A stretch of 64,000 nt of DNA, from the NCBI RefSeq assembly GCF_011044175.1, contig NZ_CP049057.1, positions 1 to 64,000 of the forward strand, read 5' to 3'. The position numbers and the translations under genes are program-made. Each line of letters starts with the position of its first letter. Position 1 is the stretch's first letter. This DNA is from Rasiella rasia. GTDB lineage: Bacteria; Bacteroidota; Bacteroidia; Flavobacteriales; Flavobacteriaceae. Shown here piece by piece: positions 8,495 through 17,993 of this stretch. The notes below the pieces were generated by a model. It was not told the origin of the DNA and did not search any database. It saw only the letters and a program-made list of their open reading frames with translations.

Positions 8495-10246
8495 CTATAT
8501 ACCATTGCCATCGCCATCTTCGTTATCAGATTCTTCTTCCCTTGTTTTCATTTTAGGGTCGTCTTTTCTATTCTGAAGATCTTCGGGTTTAAGTTTAGAG
8601 TTTTCAGGAAGATCTATTTCATCTAGCGGTATATCTTCAAAAAATTCACCTTCATCTTTGGGTAGTGGTATTCCTTGAATTTTTGGAAGAACGGGCATGG
8701 GTTTATCTTTAAAAAGATCGCTTACCGTCTTTAAGCGCTCATCACCGCGCCAAATAAAGCCTTTTAAAATACGGGCATTAGGAGGTAAATCAGATTCTGG
8801 ATACAGTTTACTTTTTGCTTTTTTGAAAAATTTAGTCCCTGTTATTTGCTGCTCATTTAAATAAACTTCAATGTAGCTACATACAGTGTTGTTAATGCCT
8901 AATAGCTCTTGCTTATCATTTCGAGCGTAGTACATGACCTCTGCATTTTTTAATACTGAAATAGTATCTAATTCGTTATTGGTAAATAACCCAATAAGTC
9001 GTTCTCCTTTTACCTGATTATACCCAAGACTGTCTTTTTGCACTAGAAAAGCGTTCTTAAAGACTTTTAAGGTGTCTAACTTGTCTGTAACCTTATCTGA
9101 AAGAATGTGAATGGTGTCTCCTGTCATTTGGTTTTCACCACTCCATAGTACGGGATTACGTATTAGTTTGGTGATGCCTGTTTTTTCTGAAGTGTATATG
9201 GAGTCACATTTACCACTGGTTGCTTCTTCGCCAGGTGCTCCGTATTTGAACATTCGTGCACGATAAAAGCCTCGTAAAATTCTGTTTTCTGGTTTCCCAG
9301 TAATTCGTAGTGTATCGGCATGCACATAGACCGAATCTTGATCTCTTAATGTTACGGCAACGGCTCGTTTTGTGATAAACACAGAGTCTTTGTCTCGAAA
9401 TACTTCGGCATAGTGACCTCTTACAATACTTTTATTTAAAGTATCTAATACCTTAATATTGTTAGTAGCCGATGCAAAGCTCTTATTTCGGTCGAAGTAG
9501 ATGCTATCGCCATATAATATTCTATTGTTGTAATCTATGCGCGAGTTTTTTACAAAATAACCTGTGTCTTCACGTGTATCGTAGTACCCGCGTTCGCAAT
9601 AAACGGTGCTTGTTTCAGAAACTATGGTAGACTCACCGTATAGATATGCACCTCCACTTTCAGAATAAAAATCGAGTTGTTCACTATTTACCGTGTACTT
9701 CGGATTAACAATCTTGACATCGCTTAAAAACTGATACTTTTTAGTTTCAGCAAAGTAACGACCAATATTGCTGGTAAGGGTGCTTGCTGTATCTACAACT
9801 TTACCACCGCTTCGGTAGTAGGCCTGTTGTTTAACACGGTCAAAATAAAGGGTGTCTGTGGTAAGTGTTGTTGCGGGTTCTTTTAAAATAACATTTCCGC
9901 TGGCAAAGGCAAACGAAGTATTCCCGTTATATTCTGCATAAGCACTGTTCATGGTCATGGTATCACCCTGTGTCATACGTACACTTCCATAGGCCTTTAC
10001 AAAATTATCTTGCGGGTATAAATACGCTTGGTCGCACCACATTTCAACACCTTCATGTACTACATACACTTGGCCGCTTTCGTCTTTTGTATAGATGACC
10101 GCATCGGGAATTTCGGGTTTAATTTCTAGATACCCCGATTTAATATCAACTTTCTGTTTTTCAGATGTTGGTTGTGCTTGCACACCAAGAGTAAAAGCAA
10201 TTAGAAATAGTACAAAGATGTAGTCTGTTATTCTCAATTGAATCAC
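8495..10246 (-). CDS. OstA-like protein (LptA/LptD N-terminal-like), exported
   Basis: The 583-residue protein starts with a hydrophobic signal sequence ending near GVQAQ. It is followed by many short beta repeats of the form ..Y...G.V...Q.D...NS.. that match the OstA/LptA jellyroll that carries lipopolysaccharide across the periplasm. The length is greater than LptA and lacks the LptD barrel; long OstA-like proteins of this kind are common in Flavobacteria. The C-terminus is acidic and charged. The start used is a GTG, and a TTG three codons inside is possible. It is preceded by its own TATTTTTG -7 element. Confidence 0.82.
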   Translation of the reverse strand: MIQLRITDYIFVLFLIAFTLGVQAQPTSEKQKVDIKSGYLEIKPEIPDAVIYTKDESGQVYVVHEGVEMWCDQAYLYPQDNFVKAYGSVRMTQGDTMTMNSAYAEYNGNTSFAFASGNVILKEPATTLTTDTLYFDRVKQQAYYRSGGKVVDTASTLTSNIGRYFAETKKYQFLSDVKIVNPKYTVNSEQLDFYSESGGAYLYGESTIVSETSTVYCERGYYDTREDTGYFVKNSRIDYNNRILYGDSIYFDRNKSFASATNNIKVLDTLNKSIVRGHYAEVFRDKDSVFITKRAVAVTLRDQDSVYVHADTLRITGKPENRILRGFYRARMFKYGAPGEEATSGKCDSIYTSEKTGITKLIRNPVLWSGENQMTGDTIHILSDKVTDKLDTLKVFKNAFLVQKDSLGYNQVKGERLIGLFTNNELDTISVLKNAEVMYYARNDKQELLGINNTVCSYIEVYLNEQQITGTKFFKKAKSKLYPESDLPPNARILKGFIWRGDERLKTVSDLFKDKPMPVLPKIQGIPLPKDEGEFFEDIPLDEIDLPENSKLKPEDLQNRKDDPKMKTREEESDNEDGDGNGI

Positions 10247-10270
10247 TGTTTAGTCTATTTCTTTTTTGTG

Positions 10271-10278
10271 CAAAAATA
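10271..10278 (-). promoter_or_regulatory. TAnnTTTG promoter element for the OstA-like gene
   Basis: The minus strand reads TATTTTTG in the 36-bp gap between the purA stop and the OstA-like start, 24 bp upstream of the start. Confidence 0.5.
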
Positions 10279-10282
10279 ATGC

Positions 10283-11554
10283 CTATCTATGGATAGTCTG
10301 TGTTCTATCGGGTCCTACAGAAACTATCTTTATCGGAATTTCAAGTTCTTTCTCTAAAAAGGCAATGTATTCGTCTAATTCTTTTGGGAATTGCGACGCA
10401 TCTGTCATTTTAGTAAGATCTTCTTTCCAGCAATCAAAGGTTGAATACATAGGTGTTACGTTTTCAGGCTCTATATTATAAGGCAAATGAGTAATAGTTT
10501 CACCTTTATATTTATATGCTGTACACACTTTTAAATTGGCAAAGCCACTAAGTACGTCACCTTTCATCATCATAAGTTGTGTAACACCATTTACCTGACA
10601 AGTATATTTTAAGGCTACTAAATCTAACCAGCCACAACGTCTTGGGCGTCCTGTTACAGCTCCAAATTCGCGACCTACTTTGGCCATTTTCTCACCAACT
10701 TTGTCGAAAAGTTCTGTAGGAAACGGACCAGAACCTACACGGGTGGTATAGGCTTTAAAAATACCGTACACATCTTTTACCTTGTTAGGAGCAACACCCA
10801 AACCGGTACAAGCACCTGCTGCAGTAGTGTTAGATGAGGTTACAAATGGGTATGTTCCAAAATCGATATCTAACAATGAGCCTTGTGCGCCTTCAGCCAA
10901 GATGGTTTTACCATTTTTCATGGCATCATTAAGGTAAGCTTCGCTATCTATAAAAGTGAGTTCTTTTAATCGTTCTACGGCCTCGAAAAATTCAACTTCC
11001 ATTTCGGCTAAATCGTATTGCACATCTACATTGTAAAAGGCAATCATAGCCTCGTGCTTATTAGCTAGGGCTCTATACTTTTCTTTCCAGTTCTCAAGCT
11101 CAAGATCACCTACACGAATTCCATTTCTACCTGTTTTGTCCATATAGGTTGGTCCAATTCCCTTGAGGGTAGAACCAATTTTTGCCTTTCCTTTAGATGC
11201 TTCTGAAGCGGCATCTAGTAATCTGTGCGTTGGTAAAATTAAATGTGCCTTTCTGGAAATAATTAACTTCGACTTGTAATCTATATTAAACTGATCTAGA
11301 CCTTCTAGCTCTTTTACAAATACTACAGGATCTATTACTACACCATTTCCGATGACATTCACAGATTTTTCGTGAAAGATACCAGATGGAATGGTTCTAA
11401 GCACATGCTTTATACCATCAAACTCTAGTGTATGCCCTGCATTAGGCCCTCCTTGAAAGCGAGCAATTATGTCGTAATTAGAGGTAAGAACGTCGACGAT
11501 TTTTCCTTTTCCTTCGTCTCCCCATTGTAATCCAAGTAGTAAGTCTACTGCCAT
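10283..11554 (-). CDS. purA: adenylosuccinate synthase
   Basis: PurA joins IMP and aspartate using GTP, the first committed step of AMP synthesis. The protein from the ATG at 11554 is 423 residues, a normal length, and begins with LLLGLQWGDEGKGK, the glycine-rich GTP loop with its catalytic aspartate. GGPNAGHT, the GPTYMDK substrate segment and GRPRRCGWLDLV are also present. A longer frame upstream would add 27 unrelated residues inside the Fur-family gene, so the ATG 4 bp after that gene's stop is preferred. It is probably co-transcribed with the regulator upstream. Confidence 0.97.
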   Translation of the reverse strand: MAVDLLLGLQWGDEGKGKIVDVLTSNYDIIARFQGGPNAGHTLEFDGIKHVLRTIPSGIFHEKSVNVIGNGVVIDPVVFVKELEGLDQFNIDYKSKLIISRKAHLILPTHRLLDAASEASKGKAKIGSTLKGIGPTYMDKTGRNGIRVGDLELENWKEKYRALANKHEAMIAFYNVDVQYDLAEMEVEFFEAVERLKELTFIDSEAYLNDAMKNGKTILAEGAQGSLLDIDFGTYPFVTSSNTTAAGACTGLGVAPNKVKDVYGIFKAYTTRVGSGPFPTELFDKVGEKMAKVGREFGAVTGRPRRCGWLDLVALKYTCQVNGVTQLMMMKGDVLSGFANLKVCTAYKYKGETITHLPYNIEPENVTPMYSTFDCWKEDLTKMTDASQFPKELDEYIAFLEKELEIPIKIVSVGPDRTQTIHR

Positions 11555-11558
11555 AATA

Positions 11559-12011
11559 TTATGTGTTGGTCGTTTTTCTATTTCCGTAGAAATATAGTGA
11601 GTGCTTGGTGATTTCAACATCAAACACTTCTTCAATAGTTTTTTTTATGGTCTGAATACGAGGGTCGCAGAATTCTATAACTTCACCGTTAGAAAGGATG
11701 ACATGGTCGTGTTGCTTGTCGAAATACGATTTTTCGTAATGCGCTTGATTTTGTCCAAACTGATGTTTTCTAACCAAACTACATTCTAATAACAGCTCAA
11801 TCGTGTTGTACAGCGTAGCACGACTCACTCGATAGTTCTTGTTTTTCATGTTAATATAGAGCGATTCTATATCGAAATGATCTTCATGGTCGTAAATTTC
11901 TTGAAGTATAGCGAAACGTTCTGGCGTTTTTCTGTGCCCTTTCTCCTCCAAAAATGTAGTAAATACATTCTTGACAATAGCTTGATTATTAGTTTCTGTA
12001 GGTGTACTCAT
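11559..12011 (-). CDS. Fur-family transcriptional regulator
   Basis: The 150-residue protein has the Fur layout: a winged helix ([13 protein letters not shown], then [14 protein letters not shown] recognition helix) and a dimerisation domain with HDHVI and a C-terminal histidine-containing strand. The usual CxxC structural zinc pair of Fur/PerR is absent; only one cysteine (EFCDPR) follows HDHVI. The metal or signal sensed is therefore unclear. I chose the ATG at 12011, because the upstream TTG lies almost on the promoter. The gene sits between rel and purA, which may link stringent response, metal or redox sensing and purine synthesis. Confidence 0.88.
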   Translation of the reverse strand: MSTPTETNNQAIVKNVFTTFLEEKGHRKTPERFAILQEIYDHEDHFDIESLYINMKNKNYRVSRATLYNTIELLLECSLVRKHQFGQNQAHYEKSYFDKQHDHVILSNGEVIEFCDPRIQTIKKTIEEVFDVEITKHSLYFYGNRKTTNT

Positions 12012-12020
12012 ACCAATGCA

Positions 12021-12028
12021 CAAAGTTA
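12021..12028 (-). promoter_or_regulatory. TAnnTTTG promoter element for fur-purA
   Basis: The minus strand reads TAACTTTG, a perfect -7 consensus, 9 bp before the ATG at 12011 and within the short gap after rel. It implies a very short leader. Confidence 0.6.
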
Positions 12029-12033
12029 GCTAT

Positions 12034-14238
12034 TTATCCTCTTGTAACTTTGTCAATTCCGTTTATTTTTTTGAGGTTTTGAACCAAGTTATCAAGAATG
12101 GCTTTGTTTTTAACAACAACAACAATCTCACCATTAAAAATACCATCATCACTGTCGAAATAGACCTTCTTCATATCTATATGTAAGTTGTTACTCACCA
12201 CCTTTGTCACCTCATTTACTAAACCTACAGCATCTATTCCTGATATTTTAAGCTGCGCCTTAAATTCTTGCTGAGTAGAATCTATCCATTTCGCAGGCAT
12301 GATACGATAGCTATAATTGCTTTGTAACTGAATAGCGTTCGGACAATTTAGCTTGTGTACTTTTATGCCTTCATTCACCGTTACAAATCCGAAAACGTCG
12401 TCTCCCGGTATGGGGTTGCAACAATTTGCCATTACATAATCAAGATGTTGTTCGTCTTTACCGAACACTAACTGATCGTATTTAATGGTAATTTCTTCTT
12501 TATTGACGTCCTGCGACTTGTCTGGTTTTCTAATTTTATTCTTGAAGAAACTAACAAGCATATTACTTCTCGAAGCAGCAAAATCTTTAAGTTGTTGGTT
12601 ATCTATAATTCCTGCTCCCGCACGATAAAATAAATCGAGACTGGTTTTTACTTTAAAGTGGTTCACCATCTGATTTACAGTACGCTCGTCTAGTGTTATT
12701 TTGAGAGATTTAAGTTTACGAGCGAGTATCTCTTTACCTTCGGAAGCAATTTGTTTTTGCTCTTCTTTTAATGACGATTTAATTTTACTTCGGGCCTTAC
12801 CCGTAGTGGCATAGTCTAACCAGTTATTTGAAGGTTTCGCTTTTTCTGAAGTAATAATCTCTACCTGATCACCACTCTTTAATTCTTGACTTAAAGGAGT
12901 AAGTTTACCATTTACCTTAGTACCTCTAGTATGTAAACCTACTTCTGTATGTATGTGAAAGGCAAAATCTAACGCAGTTGCTCCTTTGGGTAAGGAGTAT
13001 AAATCTCCCTTCGGACTAAAAACAAAAATTTCTTTTGCGTATAGGTTTAACTTAAATTCTTCGACAAAATCTATAGCGCTAATCTCACTGTTTTCTAACG
13101 TTTCTTGTAGTTTGTTTAGCCAATCTTCTAGTCCGTCGTCTTTCTCTTTGTTTTTGTACTTATAGTGTGCAGCAAAGCCTTTTTCGGCAATTTCGTTCAT
13201 GCGTTCACTACGTATTTGTACTTCAACCCATTTTCCTTTGGGCCCCATAACCGTTATGTGCAGTGCCTCGTATCCCGTAGATTTTGGAGAAGAAATCCAA
13301 TCCCGCAATCTTGTGGGATTAGGTCTAAAATGATCGGTAACAATAGAGTATATTTTCCAAGCTACAAACTTTTCAGCTTCACCCGTATCGCTACTATATA
13401 TTATTCTTACCGCAAACTTGTCGTATACCTCATCGAAGGTCACATTCTGGGCTAACATTTTTCGCCTAATCGAAAAAATAGATTTAGGTCTACCTTTAAT
13501 TTCATAAGTCAGCTTTTCGGCATCTAATGAATCTTTAATGACCTTTGTGAAATCTTCTATATATGCATCTTGTTCTTCTTTACTATCTGTAATTTTACTT
13601 AAAATATCATCGTACACTTCAGGCGCTGTATATTTTAATCCTAAATCTTCAAGCTGCGTTTTAATATTATAAAGTCCTATTCTATGGGCAAGCGGTGCGT
13701 AGATGTATAAAGTTTCCGAAGCAATTTTTACTTGTTTGTACTCTGGCATGCTATCCATAGTCTGCATGTTGTGTAAACGGTCTGCAATCTTTATGATAAT
13801 AACCCTTATATCTTCATTAAGGGTAAGTAACATTTTTCTGAAATTTTCTGCTTGCAGCGATACATCACCGTCATACGGCATTTTAGATATTTTAGTAAGA
13901 CCGTCTACAATACGAGCTACGGTTTCACCAAACAATTGTTCTAAATCTGCAAGAGTATACGAAGTGTCTTCTACAACATCATGAAGAAGTGCCGCAGCAA
14001 TTGAGGTGGCATCTAAGCCAATCTCTGAGGCTACAATTTTTGCTACTGCAATGGGGTGGAAAACGTATGCTTCACCACTTTTTCGGCGTTGGTCTTTGTG
14101 GGCATCTACTGCTACATCAAATGCCGAACGAATGAGCTTCTTATCGGCTGCCGAAAGTGTTCGGTAACTAATTTTTAAGAGCTCTTTGTATTGTTTTTTG
14201 AGTTCTTTTTTCTCTTCTTCTAAAACATCTTCGGTCAT
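12034..14238 (-). CDS. rel: bifunctional (p)ppGpp synthetase/hydrolase
   Basis: The 734-residue protein has the full long RelA/SpoT layout. An N-terminal HD hydrolase domain shows HPIAVA (61-66) and LLHDVVEDT with H86-D87. A synthetase domain follows around residues 230-350 (GRPKSIFSI, then FAVRIIY and GYEALHI), then a TGS domain (VFSPKGDLYSLPKGATALDF) and a C-terminal ACT domain. The intact HD residues indicate hydrolase competence, so this is a Rel/SpoT-type enzyme rather than synthetase-only RelA. It makes and degrades the alarmone of the stringent response. Confidence 0.95.
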   Translation of the reverse strand: MTEDVLEEEKKELKKQYKELLKISYRTLSAADKKLIRSAFDVAVDAHKDQRRKSGEAYVFHPIAVAKIVASEIGLDATSIAAALLHDVVEDTSYTLADLEQLFGETVARIVDGLTKISKMPYDGDVSLQAENFRKMLLTLNEDIRVIIIKIADRLHNMQTMDSMPEYKQVKIASETLYIYAPLAHRIGLYNIKTQLEDLGLKYTAPEVYDDILSKITDSKEEQDAYIEDFTKVIKDSLDAEKLTYEIKGRPKSIFSIRRKMLAQNVTFDEVYDKFAVRIIYSSDTGEAEKFVAWKIYSIVTDHFRPNPTRLRDWISSPKSTGYEALHITVMGPKGKWVEVQIRSERMNEIAEKGFAAHYKYKNKEKDDGLEDWLNKLQETLENSEISAIDFVEEFKLNLYAKEIFVFSPKGDLYSLPKGATALDFAFHIHTEVGLHTRGTKVNGKLTPLSQELKSGDQVEIITSEKAKPSNNWLDYATTGKARSKIKSSLKEEQKQIASEGKEILARKLKSLKITLDERTVNQMVNHFKVKTSLDLFYRAGAGIIDNQQLKDFAASRSNMLVSFFKNKIRKPDKSQDVNKEEITIKYDQLVFGKDEQHLDYVMANCCNPIPGDDVFGFVTVNEGIKVHKLNCPNAIQLQSNYSYRIMPAKWIDSTQQEFKAQLKISGIDAVGLVNEVTKVVSNNLHIDMKKVYFDSDDGIFNGEIVVVVKNKAILDNLVQNLKKINGIDKVTRG

Positions 14239-14382
14239 AGTTTAAATGTACAATTTCAAGATATAATGACCAATTTTTTGTTTGCTATATTTCGCTAAGT
14301 AATGGCTGTTTCAATATTTTCTGTTTTTTAGCTACAGAAACACAACACCTTAAACGTAGGTAAGATGTTTGAAATCAGCTTT

Positions 14383-15621
14383 TTACTTCAGCAGGTTTTT
14401 AAATCGTTGCAATAGCGTAGGATGAGAATAGTGCACAAATACATATGCAGGATGCGGAGTTAGATTGCTCAAACTATTTTTACTCAATTTTTTTAAGGCC
14501 GAAATAAGCGGTGATGCAGCATAGGTATCTTTGGCAAAGTTATCTGCTTGGTATTCAAACTTCCTGGAAAGCAAATTCATAAAAAGGCCAGTAATTTCTG
14601 AAATCGGACTGTATAAAATTCCGAAGGCTATTAAACCAATATGAAATGATGGTTCGGTAACACCTAAGGCGGCAGAAAGAGCAGCGTTGTCTATGAATAG
14701 GGATAAAATCCAAAATGTAAACCCTGTTAAAACAATAGAAGCCAACAGGTTAAAAACAATATGCTTTTTTTTATAGTGTCCAACTTCATGTGCTAAAACC
14801 GCCACGATTTCCTCGTCTTCTAAATCGTTTATTAGTGTGTCGTACAGAGTGATGCGCTTTTCACTTCCGAAGCCAGAAAAATATGCGTTTGCTTTAGTAC
14901 TTCTTTTTGAACCATCAATTACAAAAATATGTGCTAAGCTAAAATTTACCTGTTTCGCATAGGCTTCAATTTTAGTACGTAAGCCACCGTCTTCTAGGGG
15001 CGACTGCTTATTAAATAATGGGACAATAAGTCTGGCGTAAAAAAGATTCATAAAAACAGTAAAGATGGTAACCAACCCCCATGCATACAACCAAAATAAT
15101 GAACCAGTAGTTTCGTAAAACCAGATAATTGCGGCGAGGAGTATTCCTCCTACAACGCCCATCATAATCCATCCTTTTAACTTGTCTAGAAAAAAGGTGG
15201 TAACATTTGTTTTATTAAAACCATACTTTTCTTCAATTACAAAGGTGTTGTAATAACTAAAAGGAGTACTTAGAACATCTGAAAGAAACATAATAATGCC
15301 AAAAAACAATAGGGCAATTACTATCGTGTTTTCTGAAAAACTACGTGCCCAAGTGTCGATAAGTGCAAAACCGTCGAAAACAAAAAAAGCTAGTGTTGCA
15401 ATAATAGAAAGAGTAGAGGTAATAAGTGCAAAGCGATACTTCTCTTTTTTATAGCGTTGTGATTTTTGATATTCTTGAGGGTCGTACACATCGCTAATTT
15501 CATTAGGCAATGCATCATTAAAATGCTTAGCATTTAGTGCGTCTAACCATTTATCAAGTATAAAGTTACCAATTATGATTGCAATAATTATGTAGAAAAT
15601 CGTCTGTGGACTCAATAGCAA
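14383..15621 (-). CDS. M48 zinc metalloprotease, Ste24/CAAX protease-like
   Basis: The 412-residue membrane protease has the zinc-binding motif HEVGH at residues 278-282 and a downstream glutamate-containing segment (RKFEYQADNFA) that supplies the third ligand. Several transmembrane helices flank it, as in Ste24-type CAAX prenyl protease 1 homologues. Bacterial members act in membrane protein quality control; no prenylation is implied. No ATG is available, so a TTG start abutting the upstream RNA methyltransferase stop is used, suggesting translational coupling. Confidence 0.9.
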   Translation of the reverse strand: MLLSPQTIFYIIIAIIIGNFILDKWLDALNAKHFNDALPNEISDVYDPQEYQKSQRYKKEKYRFALITSTLSIIATLAFFVFDGFALIDTWARSFSENTIVIALLFFGIIMFLSDVLSTPFSYYNTFVIEEKYGFNKTNVTTFFLDKLKGWIMMGVVGGILLAAIIWFYETTGSLFWLYAWGLVTIFTVFMNLFYARLIVPLFNKQSPLEDGGLRTKIEAYAKQVNFSLAHIFVIDGSKRSTKANAYFSGFGSEKRITLYDTLINDLEDEEIVAVLAHEVGHYKKKHIVFNLLASIVLTGFTFWILSLFIDNAALSAALGVTEPSFHIGLIAFGILYSPISEITGLFMNLLSRKFEYQADNFAKDTYAASPLISALKKLSKNSLSNLTPHPAYVFVHYSHPTLLQRFKNLLK

Positions 15622-16416
15622 TTATTTAAATTTTCGCTGTCTTTTGGCTTCAAAGATAAGAATTCCAGCAGCTACCGAAACATTCATACTGTCTATTTCT
15701 CCTTGCATTGGGATGATAATATTTTGAGTGCTTTGGGTACGCCATTCTTCTGTAAGTCCGGTAGCTTCTGTTCCTACAACCAAAGCCGTTGGTTTGGTAA
15801 AATCGCAGCGATGATACGGTATGCTATCTTGTAGTATAGCACTGTAAATTTGAATGTTTTGACTTTTCAGAAATTGAAGTATCTCTGCCGTAGTTCCGGT
15901 AATTACGCTATTTGTAAAAATACACCCAACACTGCTACGTATTATATTTGGGTTGTATATATCGGTTCGCGGGTTGGCAATAATTACTAAATCTACGTTT
16001 GCCGCATCTGCCGTACGCAACAAGGCGCCAATATTTCCAGGTTTCTCGGGAGCTTCGGCAACTAAGACAAGCGGATTGTCATTTTCAAGTGGGCTGTTTG
16101 CTACCGAATGATCCTTTGCTTCAGCCACTGCTAAAACACCTTCGGTAGTAGTACGATATGCCAGTTTTTGGTATACTTCTTCGGAAATTTTAATGATTTC
16201 AGTATGGTCTGTTGTTAGCCTAGTTGGGTCTTCAACAAAAATTTCAGCACAAAATAAAAGCTGCTTAAAACAATAGCCGCCTTTTTTAGCAAGTGCTATT
16301 TCTCTAGCTCCCTCAATTACAAATAAACCCGATTTCTTACGGTCACGCGACTTTTCAATCAATGCCGCTATTTGTTTCACCAAAGAATTTTGCGTACTAC
16401 TAATACTTTTATACAT
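15622..16416 (-). CDS. SpoU/TrmH-family RNA 2'-O-ribose methyltransferase
   Basis: The 264-residue protein has an N-terminal substrate-binding region (SLVKQIAALIEKSRDR) and the SPOUT knot motifs: EAPEKPGNIGALLRTADA, VVGTEATGLTEEW and IPMQGEIDSMNVSVAAGI. These bind SAM in the trefoil knot and methylate ribose in rRNA or tRNA; the exact nucleotide is unknown. It is the first gene of a two-gene unit with the M48 protease. A perfect TATCTTTG element lies 5 bp before the ATG, so the transcript may be leaderless. Confidence 0.92.
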   Translation of the reverse strand: MYKSISSTQNSLVKQIAALIEKSRDRKKSGLFVIEGAREIALAKKGGYCFKQLLFCAEIFVEDPTRLTTDHTEIIKISEEVYQKLAYRTTTEGVLAVAEAKDHSVANSPLENDNPLVLVAEAPEKPGNIGALLRTADAANVDLVIIANPRTDIYNPNIIRSSVGCIFTNSVITGTTAEILQFLKSQNIQIYSAILQDSIPYHRCDFTKPTALVVGTEATGLTEEWRTQSTQNIIIPMQGEIDSMNVSVAAGILIFEAKRQRKFK

Positions 16417-16421
16417 AGTGC

Positions 16422-16429
16422 CAAAGATA
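16422..16429 (-). promoter_or_regulatory. TAnnTTTG promoter element for the RNA methyltransferase
   Basis: The minus strand reads TATCTTTG, a perfect -7 match only 5 bp before the ATG at 16416. Transcription would start at or next to the start codon. Confidence 0.6.
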
Positions 16430-16478
16430 CATAAAGCACATTTTGGTTGAAAGCACCAAACACTAACTTATTGCACTG

Positions 16479-16486
16479 TATATTTG
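16479..16486 (+). promoter_or_regulatory. TAnnTTTG promoter element for the sorting-tail protein
   Basis: TATATTTG, a perfect -7 match, 15 bp upstream of ATG 16502. It overlaps a possible TTG start at 16484, which argues that the ATG is the real start. Confidence 0.5.
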
Positions 16487-16501
16487 TCTAAAATTATACT
16501 T

Positions 16502-17917
16502 ATGAAATCACTTTTCCTTTTTAGTTTCTTAGCATTATATACAACTCTAACATACGCTCAGGCCACTGCAAATCAGCCAGCAGACTTAGCAATATGCGAT
16601 GATTTTCCTTTTGACGGGATGGAAGCTTTTGATTTAACAGTTACAGAATCGGAAATTTTAGGAACGCAAGACCCTGCTTCTTACGACGTGGCGTTTTTTC
16701 TAACGCAAATAGATGCCGATTCAAATACTAATCCTATCGTTAATGAAACTATGTATGTAAATAGTTCAAACCCGCAACAGCTATATGCGAGAGTGACTAA
16801 CATAAGTAATGCCGATTTTGACGTTACAGATTTTCAGCTAATTGTTCTAGATGTTCCCAATGTATTTGCGCCTTCTCCGCTAGAAGTGTGTGATGATGAT
16901 AATGACGGTTTTGCGATATTCGATTTAACCTTAAAAGATGCTGAAATTGTAGCTGGAGATCCAGAATTGGTAGTAACATATCATGAGAACTTTACAGACG
17001 CAGCGAGTGGTATAAACGCTTTAGCAAGCCCATACCAGAATATTAGTGCCTTTCTCCAGATTATCTACATCAGGGTAGAAAACATGAATACGGGCTGTGT
17101 TACCTTGTTAGATATGGACATTGTAGTGTTTGAAATTCCAGAACCAACCCAACCCAATAACATATATATAAATGAAGGCGATGGAGATGGAATGGCAATT
17201 TTTGATTTAACCGTTAACGATGAAATTTTAGCAGATGGCATTGCAAATGCTCAAATTTCGTATTATGAAACAATGGCAGATGCGCAGGCACTAAATAATT
17301 CAATTACAAACCCTGAGGCCTACCCCAACACAAGCAATCCGCAACAATTATATGCTTCAGCTCAAAATGGTGATACAAGTTGCTATGCGGTGGTATCTTT
17401 TATTATTGCTACAGATGAAACTGGCTTGCCAGATAATGATAACGATTTAGTACCCGATGCCATAGAAGACACAAACGCTAACGGAGATCTTACAGACGAC
17501 GATACCGATGATGATACAATTCCAAATTTTCAAGACGACGATGACGATGGTGATGGTACCCGTACCGCAGACGAAGATTATAACAGCAACGGAAGCCCAA
17601 CAGACGACGATACCAACGCCAATAGAATACCCGATTACTTAGACCCTGCCGTTACTTTGGGGGTTTCAGAATTTACTTCTGCTAACATACAGGTGTACCC
17701 AAATCCAGCAACTAATAATCTTTTAGTGGCCTTAGAATCTATGCAAGTAACACTACGAATAGCAGTGAATAGCATTCATGGTAAGACAATTTTTAGCGAT
17801 ACGCTACATACAACTAATTCGTTTAAATTAGATGTGTCATCGTATGCTAGCGGAGTTTATTTTATAACAATTGCTTCGGAAAAGGGGACAGCAACACTAA
17901 AATTTATAAAAAAATAG
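16502..17917 (+). CDS. secreted surface protein with calcium-binding-like repeats and type IX sorting tail
   Basis: The roughly 471-residue protein begins with a signal peptide ending at TYAQA. Its body has repeated segments of the form VCDDDNDGFAIFDLT that recur in Bacteroidetes surface proteins. An aspartate-rich stretch (residues about 300-385, DxDxDG repeats like thrombospondin type 3) probably binds calcium. The last 75 residues form a type A type IX sorting domain: VYPNPA, then SSYASGVYFITI and a final KFIKK. It should be exported through the T9SS and anchored or released at the cell surface. The ligand or role is unknown. Confidence 0.88.
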   Translation: MKSLFLFSFLALYTTLTYAQATANQPADLAICDDFPFDGMEAFDLTVTESEILGTQDPASYDVAFFLTQIDADSNTNPIVNETMYVNSSNPQQLYARVTNISNADFDVTDFQLIVLDVPNVFAPSPLEVCDDDNDGFAIFDLTLKDAEIVAGDPELVVTYHENFTDAASGINALASPYQNISAFLQIIYIRVENMNTGCVTLLDMDIVVFEIPEPTQPNNIYINEGDGDGMAIFDLTVNDEILADGIANAQISYYETMADAQALNNSITNPEAYPNTSNPQQLYASAQNGDTSCYAVVSFIIATDETGLPDNDNDLVPDAIEDTNANGDLTDDDTDDDTIPNFQDDDDDGDGTRTADEDYNSNGSPTDDDTNANRIPDYLDPAVTLGVSEFTSANIQVYPNPATNNLLVALESMQVTLRIAVNSIHGKTIFSDTLHTTNSFKLDVSSYASGVYFITIASEKGTATLKFIKK

Positions 17918-17993
17918 ACCGCACTTTAAGGTTTGACCACATCTTTCGACTTAAAACGAAAGTTTCAAACTAAAACACTTAAAAACTAGGAAC

